A DNA stretch of 64,000 nucleotides, from contig NZ_JAVDSB010000008.1 of NCBI RefSeq assembly GCF_031455095.1, positions 62,001 through 126,000 on the forward strand. Reading direction: 5' to 3'. A program made the position numbers and the translations under genes. The notes beneath the pieces were generated by a model. It searched no databases. It was not told the origin of the DNA and saw only the letters and a program-made list of their open reading frames with translations. Shown here piece after piece: positions 51,138 to 59,788 of this stretch (positions are counted from its first letter, which is position 1; each line of letters starts with the position of its first letter). Source of the DNA: Paenibacillus_E qinlingensis_A. GTDB lineage: Bacteria; Bacillota; Bacilli; Paenibacillales; NBRC-103111.

Positions 51138-52154
51138 TTATTTTTGCAAAGAATCTAATCTGACTTGGCCCTTGTTTGCAACGGATAGATTAGAAGCTTC
51201 CATCAGCTTCGTTAAGTCCACAGCTAGCCCGATATTCTCAGTCGCTTTGGTACCATTTTGAATATGAGCTACCCATTGGTCAAATGCACTCGGGTTTGCT
51301 TCTGGCAGCGACTCGTACGCCACCCATTGTCCTGTAGCTTCCTCTAGCTTGTTCGTACGTAACATAACACGGCCATCTTGTTCCGAATACAAGACACTAC
51401 CTGCTGTTCCGTGAACTTCAATGACGAAAGGCGAGAAAGCATTCACAAAGCCAGCTTCAACTATTCCCAAAGCACCGTTCTCATATTGCAGCAGCGATAC
51501 AGCATTATCTTCAACTTCTCTTCCTGTCACATAACCATAAGAAGCGCTTACAGAGACAGGTAATCCTAGGAAAAGACGGTTGAGATACATCGGATGACAG
51601 CCAAGATCGATGAGTGCTCCGCCACCACATTGCTCGGCGTTATAGAAATGCTGCGGCAACCAGCCGTTCGGATTCGCCGAAGTTGAAATTCCGCCATTAT
51701 GAGAAAGACGTGTACGAACAAGCGTAATTTCGCCTAACAACTCTTTGGCAATAATTTCTTGAATGGCTAGTGTAGAAGGTGAATTCAAACGTGGTAAAGA
51801 GACCGTTAGCGTTACGCCTGCTTCTTCCACAGCTGCGAGAATCTCGTTCACTTCACGAAGTGTAGGAGCAATAACTTTCTCTGTGAAAATATGTTTACCT
51901 GCTCTTGCAGCAGCGATGATTACATCTCGGTGAAGGTTGGTAGGTGTATCTACAACAACAGCTTCGATTTCTGGATTCGCGAGTAACTCTTCAAGACTTG
52001 CGTAAAAAGCCACACCGCGTGCTTCAGCTTCTTGCTGACCTCTCTCCACAATCTCGTCCCAAATTGCAACAATCTCTGTATTTGGGTTCTCGTTTACCTG
52101 TTTAGCATAATCTTTTGCGTGTACATGCCAGAAACTCAACATTGCTACTTTCAT
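51138..52154 (-). CDS. Gfo/Idh/MocA-family oxidoreductase
   Basis: The 338-residue protein has an N-terminal Rossmann fold (VAMLSFWHVHAKDYA, about 3-17, replacing the usual GxGxxG) and the family motif GKHIFTEKVIAPT (about 87-99, EK in place of EKP). The C-terminal beta-sheet domain includes GGALIDLGCHPMYLNRLF (about 177-194) with the catalytic-type D and H. NAD(P)-dependent sugar or inositol oxidation is expected, exact substrate unknown. ATG with GGAGG upstream. Confidence 0.88.
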   Translation of the reverse strand: MKVAMLSFWHVHAKDYAKQVNENPNTEIVAIWDEIVERGQQEAEARGVAFYASLEELLANPEIEAVVVDTPTNLHRDVIIAAARAGKHIFTEKVIAPTLREVNEILAAVEEAGVTLTVSLPRLNSPSTLAIQEIIAKELLGEITLVRTRLSHNGGISTSANPNGWLPQHFYNAEQCGGGALIDLGCHPMYLNRLFLGLPVSVSASYGYVTGREVEDNAVSLLQYENGALGIVEAGFVNAFSPFVIEVHGTAGSVLYSEQDGRVMLRTNKLEEATGQWVAYESLPEANPSAFDQWVAHIQNGTKATENIGLAVDLTKLMEASNLSVANKGQVRLDSLQK

Positions 52155-52323
52155 CTTTAATAACCTCCAAATAAGTGACTTGGGATCATTGTATCATGGG
52201 CTATGAAGCGGTTAAATTCCGAATTAGTGACAGATCAAGGTGCAAAATTGCGACATACTTGTATTGATGTTCTTACACGAAGATTATGATAGAATCGCTG
52301 GAACGTCAAGCATTATCTTAAAG

Positions 52324-52351
52324 TTGATAATTCCTATTTGTTTAGTATACA
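52324..52351 (+). promoter_or_regulatory. Possible sigma-A promoter of namA
   Basis: TTGATA (52324-52329), a 16-bp spacer and TATACA (52346-52351), about 45 bp before the start codon. Confidence 0.5.
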
Positions 52352-52394
52352 ATTAAGGGATTATTGTTCATCCCCTGAAAGGAGTTCATTCCCT

Positions 52395-53399
52395 ATGTTA
52401 TTTACCCCCTATACGATAGCTGGCGTCACGCTCAAGAATCGGATCGTCATGTCACCGATGTGTATGTATGCTTCTGATGATTCAGGTGAAGTCAAAGACT
52501 GGCACCATGTTCATTACGCTACACGAGCCGTCGGCCAAGTTGGACTTATCCTATTAGAAGCAACAGCAGTCACTGCACAAGGACGAATTTCGACGCGGGA
52601 TTTGGGCATCTGGGAGGACGCGCATATCGATGGTTTAAAGCGCATTGTCTCTTCCATCCATGGACATGGTACTCATGTGGGCATTCAGCTCGCACACGCA
52701 GGCAGAAAAGCCGTCCTCGATACACCCATCATTGCCCCGTCCTCCATCCCGTTCTCAGATACGTTCAAAACACCTGATGAAGCTACACTGACAAACATTC
52801 ATGAGACGATTCAAGCATTCGCTGACGCGGCTGATCGTGCCAAGCAAGCGGGATTTGATGTCATCGAAATTCATGCGGCACATGGCTATCTCATTAATGA
52901 ATTCCTATCTCCCTACTCAAATCATCGTCAAGATGCATACGGCGGTGATCAAAATAGGCGATTCCGCTTCTTACGTGAAACGGTTCAGGCAATTCAAACC
53001 CGGTGGGACGGTCCGTTGTTTGTCCGGATTTCGGCCCATGAGTATGTGGAAGGCGGTCTTACGCCACAGGATCATGTCTATTTCGCGACGCAGCTCAAAG
53101 AGCTTGGCGTTCATCTGATTGATGTCAGCTCTGGCGGCAATGCACCGATAGTTCCACACTTTTTCCCAGGTTATCAAGTGCCCTTCGCCGAAGAAATCGG
53201 CACCCAAGCTGCGATTCCTGTTGGGGCAGTCGGACTCATCACAGAGCCGCAGCAAGCGGAAGAACTTCTTCAAAATAACCGCGCCGATCTTGTATTTCTA
53301 GGCAGAGTGCTATTACGCGACCCATATTGGGCTAGATCAGCTGCGCATGCCTTACGCGTAGAACTCGTGCCTCCTACTCCTTACCAGCGAGGCTGGTAA
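52395..53399 (+). CDS. namA: NADPH dehydrogenase NamA (old yellow enzyme, YqjM-like)
   Basis: The ATG at 52395 follows AAAGGAG and gives 334 residues starting LFTPYTIAGVTLKNRIVMSP after the Met, as in Bacillus YqjM. The family Cys in SPMCMYAS (about 22-29), the GIQLAHAGRKA motif (about 95-105), the substrate-binding pair in EIHAAHGYLINEFLSP (about 161-176) and SNHRQDAYGG are all present, with the C-terminal RGW that reaches the partner subunit. It reduces activated C=C bonds and nitro groups using FMN and NADPH. Monocistronic, closed by a terminator. Confidence 0.95.
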   Translation: MLFTPYTIAGVTLKNRIVMSPMCMYASDDSGEVKDWHHVHYATRAVGQVGLILLEATAVTAQGRISTRDLGIWEDAHIDGLKRIVSSIHGHGTHVGIQLAHAGRKAVLDTPIIAPSSIPFSDTFKTPDEATLTNIHETIQAFADAADRAKQAGFDVIEIHAAHGYLINEFLSPYSNHRQDAYGGDQNRRFRFLRETVQAIQTRWDGPLFVRISAHEYVEGGLTPQDHVYFATQLKELGVHLIDVSSGGNAPIVPHFFPGYQVPFAEEIGTQAAIPVGAVGLITEPQQAEELLQNNRADLVFLGRVLLRDPYWARSAAHALRVELVPPTPYQRGW

Positions 53400-53403
53400 C
53401 AAA

Positions 53404-53445
53404 AACAACCCCACATGGATTTTTCAGAATCCCAGTGGGGTTGTT
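53404..53445. terminator. Bidirectional terminator between namA and the VanY-type gene
   Basis: AACAACCCCAC and GTGGGGTTGTT form an 11-bp stem flanked by A and T runs. Confidence 0.85.
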
Positions 53446-53454
53446 TGCTATACG

Positions 53455-54342
53455 TTATTTGGAGACAGCAACCGTATGATAATATTCTTCCATTGTCACA
53501 TTTTTCGACTGAATTTCCTTCGCAATATCAGTCCCTACATATCGCAAATGCCAAGGCTCATATTGATAGCCTGTAATGGCCGCTTTTCCTTGTGGATAAC
53601 GGATAATATAACCGTACTCAGCAGCATGCTTCTCGAGCCAAACGGCTTCCTTCGTTCCGCCAAAGCAGTCTGACGCCGCGCATTTGCCATTACTTCCTGC
53701 TACGTCAATAGCAAGTCCTGTTTCATGCTCACTCGTTCCCGGCACGGCGCTGTAGGTTTTAGCCTTTTCTTCACCATCTTTTTTCACATAGCTATCAAAA
53801 AGTGATTTCTGTGTTGCATACGAACGATACGCAGAAACACCTGCTAATGGAACGCCATCTTTGGCCGCTCCAGCGAATAGCTTCTCTATAGCTGTTGCTG
53901 CGACTTGGCGCATTTTGCGCTTATCAATTTTCTCGGAAAAAGTAAAAGCAATGTTCGGATACACAAGGTCTGTCGGCTCATAGCTCGCTGGCAGCGAGTT
54001 CTGTTTATTAACCAGCACGGTAATACTTTCCGGTTTGGCAATCACTTGAACTGCGCCATTCTTAGTTGGCGTAGTGCTGGGAGCAGGTGAAGTCACAGGA
54101 GGTGAGGATGGCTTCACAGTAGCCGTAGCCGCCGGGGAAGTAGTTGCTGGTGTCGTTGGTGTAGTACCACTCGGTGAAGCCGTAGGGCTTGTTGTCACAC
54201 TAGTTGCAGGTGTGGGGCTAGGAGAAATCGTAGAGGTTCCTTCATTCTTACTCCCACAACCTGCCACAATCGTTAATGCCAATAGTATGGCGATGGATAC
54301 GTTCATTTTGATTTTCATGTTGGTTATCAATAGTCCTTTCAT
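53455..54342 (-). CDS. D-Ala-D-Ala carboxypeptidase, VanY/M15 family lipoprotein
   Basis: The 295-residue protein has a lipoprotein signal ending TIVAGC (C29 from this start) and a long Ser/Thr/Pro linker (about 36-95). The M15B peptidase domain follows: GVSAYRSYATQKSLF (about 163-177), the zinc site SEHETGLAIDVAG (about 206-218) and EPWHLRYVG (about 266-274, third His). It trims the terminal D-Ala from wall peptides. The start is uncertain: a TTG at 54330 behind AAAGGA and an ATG at 54318 are alternatives, all ahead of the lipobox. Confidence 0.9.
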   Translation of the reverse strand: MKGLLITNMKIKMNVSIAILLALTIVAGCGSKNEGTSTISPSPTPATSVTTSPTASPSGTTPTTPATTSPAATATVKPSSPPVTSPAPSTTPTKNGAVQVIAKPESITVLVNKQNSLPASYEPTDLVYPNIAFTFSEKIDKRKMRQVAATAIEKLFAGAAKDGVPLAGVSAYRSYATQKSLFDSYVKKDGEEKAKTYSAVPGTSEHETGLAIDVAGSNGKCAASDCFGGTKEAVWLEKHAAEYGYIIRYPQGKAAITGYQYEPWHLRYVGTDIAKEIQSKNVTMEEYYHTVAVSK

Positions 54343-54448
54343 TTCGTGTCGTCATGCCTCTTAGAGGGTGAAAAAAGCTTTTCAAAATAATAGACAGCGA
54401 TTCGGATCAAAAAGTTTCATTCTCGCTATTCTTATACCTCAACAAAAA

Positions 54449-54486
54449 AAGGCTGCATTTAGGTTGAGCTCCTAAATCGCAGCCTT
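54449..54486. terminator. Terminator of metY
   Basis: AAGGCTGC and GCAGCCTT pair around an inner TTAGG/CCTAA stem, flanked by A7 (T run on the minus strand). Confidence 0.85.
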
Positions 54487-54522
54487 CTCATATTTTATGC
54501 GGAAAAAGTTATCGTTTCAAGT

Positions 54523-55818
54523 TTACTTCTGACTAGCAACGATCGCTTGCTCCAAATCATAGATAATATCCTCAATGGCTTCTGTTCCGACGGATAAACG
54601 TATAAGTCCTGGTGAAACACCTGCTGATGTTTGTTCCTGTTCATTCAATTGCGAATGTGTTGTGCTTGCTGGATGAATAATTAAGGACTTGGAATCGCCT
54701 ACGTTGGCCAAATGTGAGAATAGTTCCACGGCGTGTATCAGCTTTTTGCCTGCTTCGATGCCGCCTTTGATGCCAAAGCTTAGAATGGCGCCTTGTCCTT
54801 TTGGTAAATATTTCTTCGCTAGGGAATAGGACGGGTGACTTTCAAGTCCTGCATAGCTAACCCACTCCACAGACTCATGAGCTTCTAAATACTGAGCTAC
54901 TTTCAACGCATTGGCACTGTGACGCTCAAGACGAAGATGCAACGTTTCTAGGCCTTGTAATAATAAGAATGAACTGTTCGGGGACAAAGATGCTCCCAAA
55001 TCTCGCAATAGTTGCACGCGCGCTTTGATAATATAGGCAATCGCACCAACTGCTTCTGTGTAAACAACACCGTTATAACTCGGGTCTGGCGTCGTCAAAC
55101 CTGGGAATTTGCCACTTGCTGCCCAATCAAACTTTCCTCCGTCTACAATAACACCACCGATGGTCGTACCATGACCTCCGATAAACTTGGTCGCTGAGTG
55201 CACCACAATGTCAGCGCCATGCTCGATTGGTCTAAGCAGATACGGACTAGGGAACGTATTATCTACGATAAGCGGAATGCCATTCTCATGCGCAATCGCC
55301 GCAACAGCTTCAATATCCAAGACGTCCCCTTTGGGATTACCAATGGATTCCGCATAGATGGCTTTCGTTTTGTCCGTAATCGCTGCCCGGAAATTGTCAG
55401 GATTACTAGCATCTACGAATTTCACTTTGATCCCTAATTTAGGCAATGTATTGGCAAATAAATTGTATGTACCACCATATAAAGCGGAAGCCGATACGAT
55501 TTCATCTCCAACTTCGGCAATGTTCAGAATCGAAAATGTGATTGCAGCTTGACCGGATGCCACAGCAAGCGCTGCTGGTGCACCTTCGAGTGCAGCAATA
55601 CGTTGTTCAAATACATCGGTTGTCGGATTCATAATTCGTGTATAAATATTGCCGAATTCCTTGAGTGCAAATAGGTTAGCGGCATGCTCCGTGTCGTTAA
55701 AAACATAAGACGTCGTTTGATAAATGGGAACCGCTCGTGAATTAGTCGCAGGATCAACTTTTTGACCTGCATGAATCGCTAGTGTTTCCGGTAAGTGTTT
55801 ACGTTCAGAATTGGACAT
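54523..55818 (-). CDS. metY: O-acetylhomoserine sulfhydrylase MetY
   Basis: The ATG at 55818, seven bases after GGAGG, gives 431 residues. It is a PLP Cys/Met-metabolism enzyme: ETLAIHAGQ at the N-terminus, QTTSYVFNDTEHAA (about 35-48), YTRIMNPTTDVFE (about 60-72) and the PLP-lysine motif VVHSATKFIGGHGTTIGG. Its length of about 430 favours the O-acetylhomoserine sulfhydrylase over shorter gamma-synthases. It makes homocysteine directly from sulfide, or methionine from methanethiol. A promoter and inverted repeat lie upstream; no S-box is seen. Confidence 0.92.
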   Translation of the reverse strand: MSNSERKHLPETLAIHAGQKVDPATNSRAVPIYQTTSYVFNDTEHAANLFALKEFGNIYTRIMNPTTDVFEQRIAALEGAPAALAVASGQAAITFSILNIAEVGDEIVSASALYGGTYNLFANTLPKLGIKVKFVDASNPDNFRAAITDKTKAIYAESIGNPKGDVLDIEAVAAIAHENGIPLIVDNTFPSPYLLRPIEHGADIVVHSATKFIGGHGTTIGGVIVDGGKFDWAASGKFPGLTTPDPSYNGVVYTEAVGAIAYIIKARVQLLRDLGASLSPNSSFLLLQGLETLHLRLERHSANALKVAQYLEAHESVEWVSYAGLESHPSYSLAKKYLPKGQGAILSFGIKGGIEAGKKLIHAVELFSHLANVGDSKSLIIHPASTTHSQLNEQEQTSAGVSPGLIRLSVGTEAIEDIIYDLEQAIVASQK

Positions 55819-55874
55819 GAGCATGCCTCCTAGGATTATGTTTCGTTTGTCGAGCGATTTAGAAATAGCAGTAA

Positions 55875-55894
55875 AATTAATTCCTACTGGAATA
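55875..55894. promoter_or_regulatory. Inverted repeat operator candidate of metY
   Basis: AATTAATTCC-TACT-GGAATA (plus strand) overlaps the predicted start region of the metY transcript and shares GGAATTAATT with the palindrome before mtnK. Confidence 0.5.
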
Positions 55895-55904
55895 GTATGT
55901 TATA

Positions 55905-55934
55905 ATTTTAATGGCACTTTCTTCCTAAAGTCAA
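55905..55934 (-). promoter_or_regulatory. Promoter of metY
   Basis: On the minus strand TTGACT (55929-55934), an 18-bp spacer and TAAAAT (55905-55910). The -35 lies inside the last codons of the upstream ABC ATPase gene. There is no terminator between them. Confidence 0.55.
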
Positions 55935-56815
55935 GCTTTATCCTGTGGCAGAAGTATAATCCGCCCATTCTCCATTTCCACCCGCATTTTATTCGTACCT
56001 GCAGCGCCTATGGACTCTAGATAGTTCGCCGGAATCTGCAATCTGCCTGCCTTGTCAACGACCGCATATTCAACATGAGAATCTTCTTCTGACGAAATTA
56101 TCCCTTGCTCAAGTTCCAGCAATTCCTCTTGATAGGATTTGCGTCGTAATATTTCGGAGGAGGTTTTGCCATCTCGAATCGCGACTACACGATCTACTTT
56201 CTTCGCCAGAAGCGGATCATGCGTTACAATGACGACCGTCAAGCCGAAGCTGCGGTTCAACTCACGAAACAGGTCCAGAATCTGGTTCGCCATCTTCGTA
56301 TCGACGGATCCAGTCGGTTCATCTGCAAGCAACAACCTTGGCTGATTAGCTAGCGCTATCGCTATCGCAACGCGCTGCTGCTCACCGCCAGAAAGCTCAT
56401 TGAGCTTATTATTTTTCCGATGGCTCAAGCCTACAGCCTCCAATAAATCCAGCGCACGATAACGCTTGCGCCGGCCCTGCAGAAGGATCGGCAATTCCAC
56501 ATTTTCCATGGCCGTCAAATAAGGAATCAAGTTCCGCGCATTATTTTGCCACACGAAGCCCACGGTTTCCCGTTTGTATTTTACCAAATCCGCTTCCTTA
56601 AATTTCAATAAATCTTTCCCATCCACACTGAGATTACCAGCTGAAGGACGATCGAGCCCACCAAGCATATTAAGCAGAGTCGACTTGCCACTACCGCTAT
56701 TGCCGATAATAGCCATTAATTCTCCCTCTTCAATATGAAGGTCAAGCCCTTGCAGAGCAACGACTTCAAGATCAGCCGCTTTATATATTTTAACTAGATT
56801 TTCACAATGAATCAT
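55931..56815 (-). CDS. ABC ATPase with C-terminal AbrB/SpoVT-like tail
   Basis: The 294-residue protein has Walker A GNSGSGKSTLLNMLGG (about 38-53), a Q-loop near VGFVWQNNARNLIPY, the signature LSGGEQQRVAIAIALA (about 141-156) and Walker B LLLADEPTGSVDTKMA, as in MacB/LolD-type ATPases. After residue about 245, DKAGRLQIPANYLESIG and RVEMENGRIILLP resemble a swapped-hairpin AbrB/MazE domain. The ATG sits 2 bp after the permease stop, so it belongs to that operon and probably drives one half of the permease. Confidence 0.85.
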   Translation of the reverse strand: MIHCENLVKIYKAADLEVVALQGLDLHIEEGELMAIIGNSGSGKSTLLNMLGGLDRPSAGNLSVDGKDLLKFKEADLVKYKRETVGFVWQNNARNLIPYLTAMENVELPILLQGRRKRYRALDLLEAVGLSHRKNNKLNELSGGEQQRVAIAIALANQPRLLLADEPTGSVDTKMANQILDLFRELNRSFGLTVVIVTHDPLLAKKVDRVVAIRDGKTSSEILRRKSYQEELLELEQGIISSEEDSHVEYAVVDKAGRLQIPANYLESIGAAGTNKMRVEMENGRIILLPQDKA

Positions 56816-56817
56816 GC

Positions 56818-59724
56818 TTAATCCTCCCCAAGCTTAACGGCTTGATGAATCTTAATTCTGGAGAGCATCGTGCCGAGAAGTAATAATCCAATGCCAATCA
56901 TGATGATCACAATGACATATAAATGAAGCTGATCTTGCGGATCGAAACGGACTTGAAAGGGCGGTACTTGACTCGATGAATCGAACGTTAATTGGAATAA
57001 GGGAACGAACAAACGGCTGGCTGCATTTCCCGTTATCATGCCAATGATCACCGCTGCACCCGAGGTTAGCAGTTGCTCGGCAACTAGCATCCCAATTAAT
57101 TGCCTGAAAGATATCCCCATGGCACGGAGCACACCAAATTGTAGAATCTGCCCGTACAAAGAGAGCAGCCAGTACAACAGAAAGCCAATGAAGCTGATAC
57201 TTATCGCGATCAAAAAGCCGAGCGTCATTACACCATTCACAGCCAGCTGGAAGGGGTCATTCTTCGAACGAATCACCATCATATTCGTATCTACTAAACG
57301 CGTGACCGACATATGTTTCTGTTCCAACAATTCATACAAAGCTTGGCTTGTCATGTCTGGCTTCAGTTTTAACCACACATCATATGGCTCTACCGCAAGA
57401 TTATTTTGGATGAACGATAGATGACCAATGACCAGTTTCGGCATGTCCACTTTCGTTGGCTTCGTGGAAGTTGAACTGCTTGTCGAGCTTGAACTTGTCG
57501 GCGCAGCCAAAACAGGATTCGGATTCCAGCTAGGCCAATAATCAATAATGCCATAGACGACAGAGGTAGCTCCCTCCACATCATTCCAACCAATCCGAAC
57601 GACATCGCCTACTTTCGCTCCAATTTCATCAGCAATCGATCTCGAGATCAGCACGGCTTTGGAATCAGTCGCTAACACGTTCAAATACTCATAGAAATGA
57701 TGATCTAGCAGCTGGTCCCTGAACCAGGCTGTTCGTCCGAAATCATCTGTATCAATCCCCATGAGCGTAGTTTTTTTCGTATCTTTGCCTAGTGCGATAT
57801 AGGCGTCCTGTTTCTTAAACACGCGAGCCGCTGATTCTACCCCTGTCAGTTGTGAGAACGGCATAAACGGGGGCTCTACGTATTGGACGCGTTTGTTGCC
57901 TCCACTTGCGCTGCCTGATGCGTTCGCTTCACCAGCAGCCCCTGGCGGCCCAGACTGTGGGGGAGGGGCATCGTTATCCCATGTCGTTTGGAGAACAATA
58001 TCGGCACCGTTTTTATAATGAATTTTCTCTTCTACATTCTTGTTCATCGTTCTGGCGGCACTGGCACTAAAAATCCCTGTTGCTAGCGTCATAATAATAA
58101 AAAGCATGATGAATTGATATTGTGTCGTGGATCTGCCCACCTGAAGCAACGTAGAATACAAGTAAGGCGGCCACCATTTTCGCCCAATGATATAAATGAG
58201 TTGAATAATCCACGGGTAAATCCGCAACACCACAAGCCCCAATGCGAAGATAAAAATGGCGGGCACCACGAATAGAAGCGGATCTACCTTCATATCCATA
58301 GAGTCCAAGCCTAGCGCGACCAGATCACCCATTCTTCGATTAAAGCTTTGTAATAAATACATGGAAACAGCCAGTAGAACGACATCCAGATATATTTTAT
58401 GGACAAAAGAAAGCTTATTCTTCCTTGCTAGCGTTTGCTTATGGCCAACGATACTTACACGCGTAGCTAAGACCGCAGGAATGAGTGTCATCCCTACGGA
58501 GGCAACAACTGCAATGACACCGTATTGATACGCCTCTCTATTCAGCTTCACTTCCATCGCAGCGCGTTGGACAAATGATAGAAACCCATTCGAAGCCCCT
58601 AGAATTTGTGTTAATTGAAGTCCCAGTAAAGGCCCTACAAGCAGTGCAATGCCTCCTAGTAATATACCTTCTATCACATACCCCAATAGGATTTGCGTTC
58701 GACTAGCACCTCGACTTCGCAGAACGGCAATCTCTGTTTTCTGTCTTTCCGTTATCAAATTAGCAACCATGAATAAATAGAAAGCAAGCAAGATGCTAAC
58801 GGGTACATTCAAGGACCAGAGTAAAATGCGGAGCTTTTTCTCTTTGTCATCATACGTGGTTAAGGTAACGATCGTTTGATTAAACGACTTGTAGGTCTCC
58901 AAATGATTCCAAGCGTATTCCTCCATTTGTGCATTGGCCGTGATGTATGTATCTAGTCCTTCTAATTTTAATTGATGATAATCTAAGGCATAATTCCAGT
59001 ACGTTAATTGATCAATAAACTTGCTGCCCTTCGTTAATTCTTGCTCAAATAAGGAAGCAGGTATGAAGAATCTTGAACTCAAATCCGGCATTGTATTCGT
59101 CGTCCAGTAGACATCAGCAAGATCTGCGCGATCAATAACAGCTACGGGTTTGATGCGAATATTTCTATTCTGTTCCTCGCTCTTAACTGTCACTTCATTG
59201 CCAAGTACGATTTTCAACTTCGTTAATAGTTCAGGAAATACCCATGCTTCATAGACGCCATCTACGAGCTTAGCCCCAGGCATCACACCATCTACCAAGC
59301 GTATGTGCTTTTCCAAATCTGTCATAGCAGTGATTTCGCCATATCGTTTCTCTTTCGGATCAACTTTGCTTGGGTCGCTAGGCGTAAGTTCAAAAGTCTT
59401 GGTGCTGCGCGTAATCGTAGACTGAAGAATGGGCAATCCGAATTGCTTAATGTGCTCCGACATATACGCTTCTGCATCACGCATACGATTAGCGCCATCT
59501 TTAACCTCCGTAAAGAAGGCATGATTGTTCACTAATCCAGGAAATCTCTGTGTATCTGACTGCTGAACTTCCAAATCTTTGATCAGCATACGTTGCAAAA
59601 TGGCATGTGTATAAATCGGCATTGAGCTAGCTAGCGCAACGGAAATAATTAACCCGATGAGTAGGCTTAGCTCTAACCAACGGTTTTTGGCCATTTTACG
59701 GAGAATCATCAGAAATAAAGCCAT
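56818..59724 (-). CDS. Large FtsX/MacB-type ABC permease, 968 residues
   Basis: The protein has a first helix (about 16-38), a large extracytoplasmic domain (about 40-305), three helices (about 310-440), further helices near 450-535, a helix near 545-562, a second large extracytoplasmic domain (about 565-835, with an S/T/P-rich stretch) and three C-terminal helices (about 845-965). This looks like two FtsX-type modules fused in one chain, each with the ...TEIAVLRSRGASRTQILLGYVIEGI-type coupling region (ILQFGVLRAMGISFRQLIGML in the second). It is likely an exporter or mechanotransmission permease. Two different ATPases are encoded beside it. Confidence 0.85.
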   Translation of the reverse strand: MALFLMILRKMAKNRWLELSLLIGLIISVALASSMPIYTHAILQRMLIKDLEVQQSDTQRFPGLVNNHAFFTEVKDGANRMRDAEAYMSEHIKQFGLPILQSTITRSTKTFELTPSDPSKVDPKEKRYGEITAMTDLEKHIRLVDGVMPGAKLVDGVYEAWVFPELLTKLKIVLGNEVTVKSEEQNRNIRIKPVAVIDRADLADVYWTTNTMPDLSSRFFIPASLFEQELTKGSKFIDQLTYWNYALDYHQLKLEGLDTYITANAQMEEYAWNHLETYKSFNQTIVTLTTYDDKEKKLRILLWSLNVPVSILLAFYLFMVANLITERQKTEIAVLRSRGASRTQILLGYVIEGILLGGIALLVGPLLGLQLTQILGASNGFLSFVQRAAMEVKLNREAYQYGVIAVVASVGMTLIPAVLATRVSIVGHKQTLARKNKLSFVHKIYLDVVLLAVSMYLLQSFNRRMGDLVALGLDSMDMKVDPLLFVVPAIFIFALGLVVLRIYPWIIQLIYIIGRKWWPPYLYSTLLQVGRSTTQYQFIMLFIIMTLATGIFSASAARTMNKNVEEKIHYKNGADIVLQTTWDNDAPPPQSGPPGAAGEANASGSASGGNKRVQYVEPPFMPFSQLTGVESAARVFKKQDAYIALGKDTKKTTLMGIDTDDFGRTAWFRDQLLDHHFYEYLNVLATDSKAVLISRSIADEIGAKVGDVVRIGWNDVEGATSVVYGIIDYWPSWNPNPVLAAPTSSSSTSSSTSTKPTKVDMPKLVIGHLSFIQNNLAVEPYDVWLKLKPDMTSQALYELLEQKHMSVTRLVDTNMMVIRSKNDPFQLAVNGVMTLGFLIAISISFIGFLLYWLLSLYGQILQFGVLRAMGISFRQLIGMLVAEQLLTSGAAVIIGMITGNAASRLFVPLFQLTFDSSSQVPPFQVRFDPQDQLHLYVIVIIMIGIGLLLLGTMLSRIKIHQAVKLGED

Positions 59725-59788
59725 TGCAATCCTCCTACAAGTTTGGCTTAAGCAAAACTAGCCTCATAAGCATACGCTCTAAAGCACG

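Noticed and set aside
55819..55900. S-box riboswitch before metY
   Set aside because: Leader of about 80 bases has no S-box conserved segments and no terminator stem.
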